Shown here in pieces: positions 1 to 4,939 of a stretch of 8,069 nucleotides of DNA. Source of the DNA: Desulfobacteraceae bacterium (GTDB lineage Bacteria; Desulfobacterota; Syntrophobacteria; BM002); contig PPDG01000269.1 in NCBI GenBank assembly GCA_002899795.1, positions 1-8,069 on the forward strand, given 5' to 3'. Every line of letters starts with the position of its first letter. The first letter of the stretch is position 1. The position numbers were made by a program, and so were the translations under genes. The notes under the pieces are model-generated. The model saw nothing but the letters and a program-made list of their open reading frames with translations. It searched no databases and had not been told where the DNA came from.

Positions 1-1
1 C

Positions 2-58
2 CTCCTGACCAATCCCGTGAATGGAACGCAAGTGTCCCATGGCCTGAAATGGTGGTAG
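2..58 (+). CDS. possible C-terminal end of an upstream gene (partial)
   Basis: The second forward frame is open from the window edge and stops at TAG 56-58. It encodes about 18 residues ending in ...VNGTQVSHGLKWW. The composition looks like a protein C-terminus, and the stop lies just ahead of a promoter/terminator-like region, which is a sensible place for a gene to end. Too little is visible to name a family. The first forward frame is also open, to TAA 118-120, and a reverse-strand ATG at 40 opens a 13-codon frame leaving the window. The frame choice is therefore an inference. Confidence 0.28.
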   Translation, partial: LLTNPVNGTQVSHGLKWW

Positions 59-99
59 ATTATGGGGCTGGGTGCCAGAAAAGAAAATTCAAGCATCTC

Positions 100-148
100 C
101 TGGCACACCCATTGCACTAAACAGATGGGTGAGCCAGGTTTCTTTCTT
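100..148 (+). terminator. hairpin followed by T-rich tract, possible terminator
   Basis: Bases 100-112 pair with 125-137: 12 of 13 positions are complementary, with one A/A mismatch, around a 12-nt loop. The tract GTTTCTTTCTT follows (138-148). This resembles a rho-independent terminator for the gene that may end at 58, although the T-tract is interrupted. The left arm is the same DNA as the sigma-54 promoter core at 101-116, so part of the symmetry may be accidental. Bases 70-78 can also pair with 100-110 (2-nt bulge), which would compete with this hairpin. Confidence 0.35.
101..116 (+). promoter_or_regulatory. sigma-54 (RpoN) -24/-12 promoter
   Basis: The sequence TGGCAC-ACCCA-TTGCA matches the sigma-54 consensus TGGCACRNNNNTTGCW at every specified position. 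The -24 GG (102-103) and -12 GC (114-115) are separated by exactly ten bases, and the base before the core is the preferred pyrimidine. The start point would be near 127. The first convincing downstream gene is the M23 peptidase at 461, leaving a leader of about 330 nt. A sigma-54 promoter needs an activating AAA+ enhancer-binding protein. Its site would lie upstream, mostly outside the window, so it cannot be checked here. Confidence 0.6.
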
Positions 149-460
149 ATGGCAGACAAAATTTTTATCTGCGAACACTAGTCTTTTTGATGTCTGCAAG
201 CCACTTTAGCCCTGCTTGGACTCCAAGCCGGCACGGTAAAGTCGCAAGCTTGAGGTGTGGTTTTGAATACATCAATAGGAAAAAAGTACAGCACCACTGT
301 GGAGAAAAGAGCTGAGATATCTCCAATTGATATACGGTTGGGAATGGCAAAAACACGTCCGGTTTTTTTCAAACCTGACGATCCCGCGCACGCAGATTTA
401 ATTTATTGTTGTATTAGAAGCCACTTGCTTGGCGAAGATCCATAATTCTCAGGAGGAGAG
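117..460 (+). other. long 5' leader of the M23 gene with RNA-like hairpins
   Basis: No convincing gene is seen. Three structures stand out. One is a near-perfect 21-nt dyad at 152-172 (GCAGA...TCTGC). The second is an elongated imperfect hairpin at 197-252, described separately. The third is a small GGTTT/AAACC hairpin around 361-375. An open frame from GTG 257 to TAA 445 would give 62 residues. It resembles nothing I know and lacks a properly spaced ribosome binding site, so I do not call it. The region ends with the strong AGGAGG (451-456) that serves the M23 gene. Confidence 0.4.
197..252 (+). ncRNA. candidate structured leader RNA (long imperfect stem-loop)
   Basis: Four nested stems can be drawn: CAAGC 197-201 with GCTTG 248-252; ACTTTA 203-208 with TAAAGT 237-242; GCC 209-211 with GGC 230-232; and GCTTGG 214-219 with CCAAGC 223-228, closed by the triloop ACT. 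That is 20 base pairs in 56 nt, with asymmetric internal loops on the 3' side (CGCAA and ACGG). It lies between the sigma-54 promoter and the M23 start. The shape suggests a regulatory leader or protein-binding RNA element, but it matches no riboswitch family I recognise. The structure was found by eye, without energy calculation. Confidence 0.3.
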
Positions 461-1414
461 ATGAAACAAAAGACCGTAACAGTGATGTGTATGCCGTCAG
501 CAAAATCTGCCCCCCGAACTTTCTCTATCCCTCACATGTATCTATACATTTGCTTGGGTCTGCTGGTGTTTTCATGGCTGTTGTTAGGTATAGGAGGATA
601 TCTGGGACACAGTCTTTATCGTGATTCAACTGAATTGCAGGCGCAGAATGCCAATTTACTACACGAGGTCAAGGATATTGATACCTTGCGCCATACAATC
701 AAGCAAATACAGAAGGATGAGAGCGTCATCCGTGATTTTTTGGGGCTGGATGGTGGTCAGGAGGAGGGAAGTAATCTTGGCCAAGGGGGTGAGCCTTCAC
801 CGGATCTCTCCACCATTGCAATCAACGATGCCATGACAATCAGCACTACACCTTTGCCAGTAGAGACGCACTCTACCCCGCTTGTCAAAAGAGCTCAAAA
901 CCTGCAGGCAGATCTCCGGGAGTTGGTGGGCGCCATGTGGGACCAGAGACAAACTCTGGACAGCACTCCCAGCATTGTTCCAATAACAACCCAGGGGTAT
1001 TGGTTATCTTCCGGTTTTGGCTGGCGACGCAGCCCTTTTACTGGAGCCAAGGAGTTTCATAATGGCTTGGATATAGGCGGCCAAAAGGGTACACCCATCA
1101 TTGCACCGGCGGATGGTGTGGTGTACAGGAGGGGTAAGCACAGATACTTGGGTAAGTATATCCGTGTTAACCACGGGAGAGGTGTAACCACCACCTATGG
1201 CCACCTCGCCGGATACAATGTGGAAAAGGGTCAGAAAGTGAAGCGGGGAGAGGTGATCGCCTTTATGGGTAATAGCGGCCGTTCTTCTGGCACTCATCTT
1301 CATTACTCTGTCAGGGTCAAGAAAAAATATGTAAATCCATTTCATTATATCCTCAATACCAAGAAAAATCGCTTAGTGGATTTCTACCTGAAAGCAGAAA
1401 ATAGCAGACCCTAA
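461..1414 (+). CDS. membrane-anchored M23 (LytM-type) peptidoglycan peptidase
   Basis: This 317-residue protein is predicted to cut peptide cross-links of peptidoglycan in the periplasm. A single hydrophobic helix lies at about residues 27-49, after a short cytoplasmic N-terminus, so it is probably an inner-membrane anchor. A coiled-coil-like stretch (54-90) and a low-complexity linker rich in Gly, Ser, Thr and Pro (97-140) follow. The M23 domain covers about 180-300. Zinc ligands H200 and D204 (HNGLD) and H281 (THLHYS), and the catalytic histidines H248 (YGHLAGY) and H279, are all present, so it should be active and not an EnvC-like degenerate activator. The ATG follows AGGAGG at 451-456 by 4 nt. 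The layout of anchor, coiled coil and M23 fits the family of cell-shape or division endopeptidases. A specific name cannot be assigned. Confidence 0.93.
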   Translation: MKQKTVTVMCMPSAKSAPRTFSIPHMYLYICLGLLVFSWLLLGIGGYLGHSLYRDSTELQAQNANLLHEVKDIDTLRHTIKQIQKDESVIRDFLGLDGGQEEGSNLGQGGEPSPDLSTIAINDAMTISTTPLPVETHSTPLVKRAQNLQADLRELVGAMWDQRQTLDSTPSIVPITTQGYWLSSGFGWRRSPFTGAKEFHNGLDIGGQKGTPIIAPADGVVYRRGKHRYLGKYIRVNHGRGVTTTYGHLAGYNVEKGQKVKRGEVIAFMGNSGRSSGTHLHYSVRVKKKYVNPFHYILNTKKNRLVDFYLKAENSRP

Positions 1415-1723
1415 CGTTAGCATTAACTGGAGTTTGATCTAGCGTCTGCTGTCCACCTTCGGTATCAAATAAAATACCTTCATATAGTCCTTTCTTCTAA
1501 CGCCAAAGTGGTACTTTCTTTCCGTTTTTATAACCTTGATTTCCCAACACGGATAATCTCCCCATAGGCGGAAAATTATTTAAGTGTTTGAATTTACAGG
1601 ATATTAGCTAATGTTCAAGTTTGGCACGATCTTTGTGTACTGAGACTATATCAAGCAACGCAACTGATCCAGTTGCAATGGCTTCATTACCTCAGGTTTA
1701 AGCTTCGAGACGGGAGGCATCCC
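1415..1723 (+). other. intergenic region with promoter and leader hairpins
   Basis: No gene is seen. Just past the M23 stop, AGCAGAC (1403-1409) can pair with GTCTGCT (1444-1450), but no T-run follows, so this is not a clear terminator. A 10-bp palindrome ATTAGCTAAT lies at 1603-1612, immediately upstream of the sigma-54-like promoter at 1622. The presumed leader (about 1648-1723) holds a perfect 7-bp hairpin, GCAACTG 1660-1666 with CAGTTGC 1670-1676 (loop ATC). A small GGGA/TCCC hairpin (1712-1715 with 1720-1723) would cover part of the ribosome binding site of the next gene. Confidence 0.4.
1622..1637 (+). promoter_or_regulatory. sigma-54-like promoter
   Basis: TGGCAC-GATCT-TTGTG keeps the full -24 box (GG 1623-1624) and the correct 10-base spacing, but has GT in place of GC at -12 (1635-1636). 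The base after TGGCAC is G, the preferred purine, and the base before it is a pyrimidine. Transcription would start near 1647 and read through the small cysteine protein (1724) into the PilZ gene (1963). With the stronger match at 101 it suggests one RpoN regulon across these envelope and c-di-GMP genes. The imperfect -12 lowers confidence. Confidence 0.45.
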
Positions 1724-1918
1724 ATGGCTGAAGAGGAAAGGAGTCCATGCAGAACGTGCGAGAGATTAAGTAAGACCAAGAACAAGTGTGCAGAGTCTTG
1801 TGAGAAGCTGAAAATGTATCAAGAAAGCTTTCCGGCCTTCACACTCTGGAGGGGATTTTCGGGTTCCTACACTATGCCAGGTCTGCATCGGACCCCAAGC
1901 TACCGCAGCTTGGACTAG
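1724..1918 (+). CDS. small cysteine-rich protein, possibly zinc-binding, unknown function
   Basis: The frame encodes 64 residues from the ATG at 1724. That ATG is preceded by GGGAGG (1712-1717) at a 6-nt spacing, so I prefer it to the TTG at 1673, which would add 17 residues. The N-terminal half is charged and carries C9, C12, C22 and C26, a CX2C-X9-CX3C pattern that could hold zinc. The C-terminal half (about 36-64) is less protein-like, and a 7-bp hairpin (1895-1901 with 1907-1913) lies under its last codons. The next reading frame is open from 1804 into the PilZ gene, so this ORF may be the N-terminal part of a longer gene broken by a frameshift. It shares a presumed transcript with the PilZ gene. 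Confidence 0.5.
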   Translation: MAEEERSPCRTCERLSKTKNKCAESCEKLKMYQESFPAFTLWRGFSGSYTMPGLHRTPSYRSLD

Positions 1919-1962
1919 GTAGTTTTGTTCTAAGCGAAGTTTGGTTTTTTGATCCTATTGAT

Positions 1963-2460
1963 TTGCGGTGCAGTTGCGGTAAACACATGGATGAAGCATT
2001 TTGGGAAGGATGTCCCTATTATGTGGAAGACGAGTGTCCTCACAGCTCACTGGTAGACAGAACATATTTGATTCCACATTTGCTTAGCTCTGCAGAGGTG
2101 GAAGAAGTAAAAGCCATCTGTGGAAAATGTGGCTTGTATCTGAGTGAAAAAAGGAAATATTTTCGACTTAAGAAACCTTTCAGGGTCGTGGTCACCACGG
2201 GCACTGGGGAAGACAAATTAAGAGGTAGGATCGTCAACGTCAGTGGAGTTGGAGCACTGGTAACGTTCAAAGATTGGCCGGACTTTGTTGTAGACCAGAA
2301 AGTGGAGATAGAAATCTATTCGAGACGGAAAGATTCAATAGATCTGGATGAGACTGTGATTAAAGTGACAGGCGAAGTCAAAAGAATAGATGCTGAAGAC
2401 AAGCAAGCTGCCGTGAGGTTTTTGGAAGAAGTTCAACCGGAATTTCTCCTGGCGCTCTAG
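1963..2460 (+). CDS. PilZ-domain protein with N-terminal cysteine-rich segment
   Basis: This is a probable cyclic-di-GMP receptor of 165 residues. The PilZ domain spans about 62-158. Both ligand motifs are intact: R64-K-Y-F-R68 (RxxxR) and N92-V-S94-G-V-G97 (NxSxxG). Ahead of it lie C3, C5, C17, C25 and a C53-G-K-C56 knuckle, which together could bind one zinc; this is inference. The start is uncertain. TTG 1963 keeps C3 and C5 but has no clear Shine-Dalgarno. ATG 1987 (residue 9) is the next option and has only a weak one. The frame is open further upstream to 1804, with no ATG, GTG or TTG before 1963. The gene probably shares a sigma-54-driven transcript with 1724-1918. Its output partner cannot be told from sequence. 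Confidence 0.85.
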   Translation: MRCSCGKHMDEAFWEGCPYYVEDECPHSSLVDRTYLIPHLLSSAEVEEVKAICGKCGLYLSEKRKYFRLKKPFRVVVTTGTGEDKLRGRIVNVSGVGALVTFKDWPDFVVDQKVEIEIYSRRKDSIDLDETVIKVTGEVKRIDAEDKQAAVRFLEEVQPEFLLAL

Positions 2461-2877
2461 CCCTGGGGATACAGCACCTGCGTTCAAACCTCAGGATGCA
2501 AGTATGACACAGGGGGTAGGAAGCCCGACATATTCACCTTGAACCATGGTGAATCATGGTTCCAGATTACAGTGACACGATTGTTGAGAGTTTTGCTCAT
2601 AAATGGAAACTGTTTTCACAAGATAGGAATTTTGGTATATACTTCTCCGGCTCTGACTTCAGGTACGGTGTGACTTAACTCATTGAAAGTGTGGGGAAAT
2701 TTGGCTAACTATTTAATTTCGTACAATTTTTGCATGCTGAGTGCCGGTTATGGAAAACAATCGCCTTTTTCCCCGACTCTTTTTGATGGAATTGACACAG
2801 CATGAGATCCTGATGGTTCAGAGCCCTTTGTCTGTTGCATTGCGCACTATGGTTTGATTAGCGGTTCCCGAGTTGTT
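2461..2877 (+). other. 417-bp intergenic region with alternative hairpins
   Basis: No gene is seen in any frame. Two mutually exclusive hairpins overlap at 2532-2562. ATTCACC (2532-2538) can pair with GGTGAAT (2548-2554), or GAACCATG (2541-2548) can pair with CATGGTTC (2555-2562, 6-nt loop). Neither is followed by a T-run, so a simple terminator is unlikely. A good -35 box, TTGACA, occurs at 2792-2797, but the sequence 16-18 nt downstream makes a poor -10. TACAAT at 2722-2727 is a fair -10 without a good -35. The promoter of the PilZ-FHA gene presumably lies here. Confidence 0.35.
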
Positions 2878-3768
2878 ATGAGAACATTTGATCAACGGAA
2901 GAGCCCCAGGATACATCAGAGCTTTCGGGTGAAATTTCTCAGGCAAGGGGTCGAATACACGCTTGAGGGAACAACTGCCAACTTGAGCCAAAAGGGGGCC
3001 TTCATCAGGACCAAAGACTACCGTTCCTTCCAAACAGGGGAACCGGGAGAGTTCACCTTTTTTCTTCCACCCGATTTCACCGGCCAAGACAAGGTAGTCG
3101 GTTTGCAAGGGAATGCGGTTATTACCAGGATTGATCAAGACAACGAGGGTATTGGTGTCGAATTTATTAAGAGTCTCAAGCAATTCGAACGTGTCAATAT
3201 CTCGGAAGTAGCAGGCAAAATTAGGTATAAAAAACTTGCCCGCTATCTTGCCACCTTTGAAGATTTAGCGTTAAGCCAGTTTGTTGCTGCACATCCAAAC
3301 GGTTTTCTTGTCGAGAAGTCTGAAAGATTCCTCGATAAAGATGTGATCTTTCAATTCCTCACCGATGTAGTTGAAGATGAGCACGTGCTGGAACAGTTAC
3401 GACAAGGTACGGTGCGTTCAGCGGTGTTGGAGGCGAGAGTCATCGAAATAACGAAACGAAAGGATATTAGCGAACCTGATAAGATTACCATTGGGCGTTC
3501 ACCAGACAACGACATTGTAGTCTACAACAAATTGGCCTCGAGAAAACATGCTTACTTGCAGCTGAGCAGCGCGGATCAGACCTGTTTTCTGGTGGATACA
3601 GGATCAAGTAATGGTACGTTTCTTAATAATACTCAAATAACACCTCATGAAAAATATCAATTGACCGATGCGGATGAAATATCTATTGGCCCCGAAACAA
3701 AGGTACTTTTTTTCGCCTCCAAAGCCTTCCATAGTTTCCTCTCAGAGCTGAAGCCCTCTCGGCCCTAA
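2878..3768 (+). CDS. PilZ-FHA fusion protein
   Basis: The protein has 296 residues if ATG 2878 is used. TTG 2854 would add 8, and neither start has a clear Shine-Dalgarno. An N-terminal PilZ domain (about 5-106) carries R7-K-S-P-R11 and N35-L-S37-Q-K-G40, the two c-di-GMP contact motifs. A mainly helical linker of about 90 residues (110-195) matches no domain I know. A C-terminal FHA domain (about 200-282) has G206-R207-S, S221-R-K-H224 and the GSSNGTFLN block (242-250), the residues that read phosphothreonine and form the FHA core. No membrane segment or signal peptide is visible, so it is cytoplasmic. The domain pair implies an adaptor joining c-di-GMP to Ser/Thr-kinase or secretion/pilus signalling. 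That role is inferred; its partners are not in the window. Confidence 0.9.
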   Translation: MRTFDQRKSPRIHQSFRVKFLRQGVEYTLEGTTANLSQKGAFIRTKDYRSFQTGEPGEFTFFLPPDFTGQDKVVGLQGNAVITRIDQDNEGIGVEFIKSLKQFERVNISEVAGKIRYKKLARYLATFEDLALSQFVAAHPNGFLVEKSERFLDKDVIFQFLTDVVEDEHVLEQLRQGTVRSAVLEARVIEITKRKDISEPDKITIGRSPDNDIVVYNKLASRKHAYLQLSSADQTCFLVDTGSSNGTFLNNTQITPHEKYQLTDADEISIGPETKVLFFASKAFHSFLSELKPSRP

Positions 3769-3810
3769 ATTCAGAATAGTAAAGTCGGGTCCAAATTTGT
3801 CTTGAATCTT

Positions 3811-3840
3811 TTGTGCCCTTTCCGTAACCTAATCATATAA
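3811..3840 (+). promoter_or_regulatory. weak sigma-70-like promoter
   Basis: TTGTGC (3811-3816) and ATATAA (3835-3840) are spaced 18 bp, upstream of repeat element A and the 66-residue gene at 4165. It is the only reasonable vegetative-type promoter I see in the 128-bp gap after the PilZ-FHA gene. The match is moderate and could be chance. Confidence 0.22.
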
Positions 3841-3896
3841 GCTCCTACACCAGCACAGGCGAAGACAGGTCATTCAGTATCGTTTTGCGACTTCTC

Positions 3897-4094
3897 TAGC
3901 AAGGATATTTCATAAATTGCTGTCGCGAGACCACGAAGATGGGCGTGCCACCGGGCAACCGTCCCGCAGCACCGCGGGATTAGTTCCGAGGCGTACCTGT
4001 ACGGTACGTCGCAGGAGCGGACACCCGAGGACGCCAGGAAGAAGGGCGGCCATATCCGTGGTCGCAGCAAGTGATTCATGAGATATCCGAGCTA
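3897..4094 (+). mobile_element. palindromic MITE-like element, copy A
   Basis: This 198-bp non-coding element starts TAGCAAGGATATTTCATAAA and ends with ATATCCGAGCTA. Its two ends are imperfect inverted repeats: 19 of the first 25 positions match. It is clearly related to the reverse complement of 5510-5765. The left 36 bases match at 31 positions, the right 37 at 30, and interior blocks such as GTGCCACCGGGCAACCG and ACACCCGAGGACGCC are identical. It is flanked by TA on both sides, as expected for IS630/Tc1-type TA insertion (inference). Internal hairpins are at 3966-3983 (TCCCGC/GCGGGA) and 3992-4008 (CGTACC/GGTACG). It has no coding capacity, so any movement would need a transposase from elsewhere. 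It is more diverged at its tips than copy B and so perhaps older. Confidence 0.75.
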
Positions 4095-4164
4095 TGGTGT
4101 CGGCAGTTTCACATCCCAACGCTTCAAGATATGTAGCAAAGATGAGGGAGAAGGAGGTAGATCA

Positions 4165-4365
4165 ATGTATAAATTGGGTGAGACTTTCCAAAGAGATGGA
4201 TTTCTGGAATTGCGCCAGGAAGGAGACCTTTATTTGCTCAGCCTTGGGGACTGTTTTGACGACGGTGGAGAAGGGGTGTGTATGCCTCTTTTTTCGTTCA
4301 CGAAGAAATTGAGCAGAGAGAGGGTCGAGGCACTCATCAAGTACTTAGAGGAGAGCATTTCATAA
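4165..4365 (+). CDS. small acidic protein of unknown function
   Basis: The protein has 66 residues from ATG 4165, preceded by an ideal AAGGAGG (4151-4157) at 7 nt. This start is far better supported than the upstream in-frame start at 4078, which lies inside repeat element A. The sequence is soluble and strand-rich at first (residues 12-28, FLELRQEGDLYLLSLGD), then a Gly/Asp/Cys turn (C30, C39), and ends in an amphipathic helix (about 48-65). No membrane segment, signal peptide or known motif is visible and I do not recognise the family. It lies between element A and the terminator-like structure at 4466-4522, so it may be transcribed alone. Confidence 0.6.
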   Translation: MYKLGETFQRDGFLELRQEGDLYLLSLGDCFDDGGEGVCMPLFSFTKKLSRERVEALIKYLEESIS

Positions 4366-4465
4366 CTCTGCCATACTATCCAGATTGATGATATGGTTGG
4401 CACCGTATTCTGCCCCCAGCAAAGCTCAGATTCTATTTGTTCTCAAAAACTTCTACTCAAAATAT

Positions 4466-4522
4466 CCTTTCCCCTCCCAGCCACAAGGGTGGGACCTTCG
4501 ACAAGGGAGAGGATGTTTTTTT
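4466..4522 (+). terminator. two-tier hairpin with T7 tract: terminator or attenuator
   Basis: An outer stem pairs CCTTTCCC (4466-4473) with GGGAGAGG (4505-4512), 8 bp with one G-U in RNA. Inside it, TCCCAGCC (4475-4482) folds with GGGTGGGA (4487-4494) over an ACAA loop, with one G/G mismatch. Seven consecutive T follow at 4516-4522. This is a good intrinsic terminator shape. It may end the transcript of the gene at 4165. If the thiamine-binding gene's promoter lies upstream of 4466, it would act instead as a leader attenuator about 75 nt before that gene. No TPP-riboswitch core is recognisable around it. Confidence 0.5.
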
Positions 4523-4555
4523 GGGGTAAGATAAGAGCTGAAGTGGAATTCCATA

Positions 4556-4572
4556 CCCATGATTTTCATGGG
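4556..4572 (+). promoter_or_regulatory. perfect hairpin/palindrome in front of the thiamine-binding gene
   Basis: CCCATGA (4556-4562) and TCATGGG (4566-4572) form a perfect 7-bp dyad around TTT. It lies 12 nt upstream of the ribosome binding site GAGAGGG (4585-4591) of the gene at 4596. It could be a repressor operator or an RNA hairpin affecting translation. Nothing in the sequence decides between these. Confidence 0.35.
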
Positions 4573-4595
4573 AAAAAGTAAAAAGAGAGGGTCTT

Positions 4596-4889
4596 ATGAG
4601 TCTACTCATCAATTTTTCCATCTTCCCCCTGGATAAGGGAGAAAGTGTGAGCCAATATGTGGCGAGGGCGGTGAAAATTATCAAAGACAGCGGATTACCC
4701 TACAAGCTCGGCGCAATGGGCACCAGCATCGAGGGGGAGTGGGACGAGGTCATGGATGTTGTGACTCGCTGCTTTGAGGAGTTGAAGCAAGACTGCAGCA
4801 GGGTGTATATGAACATCACAGGTGACTACAGGAAGATTGGCCCCGACCGAATCGTGAGCAAAGTAGAGTCGGTGGAAAGTAAATTATGA
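4596..4889 (+). CDS. MTH1187/DUF77-family thiamine-binding protein
   Basis: This 97-residue protein has the usual length and pattern of the MTH1187 family (TIGR00106/DUF77). It starts with MSLLINFSIFPLDKGESVSQ, then the first helix (about 17-31), YKLGAMGTSIEGEWDEVMDV (36-55) with the family's conserved T-IEGEWDEV block, a second helix (51-66) and the strand RVYMNITGDYR (69-79). The ferredoxin-like alpha/beta fold assembles into tetramers, and related proteins (YkoF group) bind thiamine or its pyrimidine moiety in the cytoplasm. The ATG follows GAGAGGG by 4 nt. It is followed after 50 bp by the flavoprotein gene, probably on the same transcript. The exact ligand here is not known. Confidence 0.85.
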   Translation: MSLLINFSIFPLDKGESVSQYVARAVKIIKDSGLPYKLGAMGTSIEGEWDEVMDVVTRCFEELKQDCSRVYMNITGDYRKIGPDRIVSKVESVESKL

Positions 4890-4939
4890 ACTGACTGGCG
4901 TCATACCGAGTCAATGTTGATCAGAAGAGAGGAGCGAGC

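Noticed and set aside
1..80. Partial resemblance to a c-di-GMP-I (GEMM) riboswitch: ACGCAA near 26-31, a 6-4-6 hairpin before it, CCTGAA...TATGG and GGCTGGGTGCC.
   Set aside because: The 5' GGCAAACC strand, the GNRA tetraloop and the GCC partner are missing. The same bases read as a plausible protein C-terminus, and a sigma-54 promoter begins at 101. A covariance-model search would decide.
257..445. 62-codon forward ORF directly upstream of the M23 gene.
   Set aside because: GTG start without a correctly spaced ribosome site, no recognisable family, and it overlaps the leader. Position 16 bp before the M23 start is its only support.
2792..2820. TTGACA -35 box before the PilZ-FHA gene.
   Set aside because: Nothing close to TATAAT 16-18 nt downstream; reported only within the intergenic entry.
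4398..4413. TGGCAC-N6-CTGC as a third sigma-54 promoter.
   Set aside because: GG to GC spacing is 11 bases instead of the strict 10.
4495..4503. CCTTCGACA shared between the 4466-4522 hairpin and the repeat in element B (5631).
   Set aside because: Only nine bases match and the flanks differ; chance is sufficient.
4393..4581. 62-codon forward ORF before the thiamine-binding gene.
   Set aside because: Lies across the hairpin/T7 structure, has no ribosome site and no protein-like pattern.
4366..4595. TPP riboswitch ahead of the thiamine-binding gene.
   Set aside because: No CTGAGA plus ACCC...GAACCTGAT core is present in either orientation.
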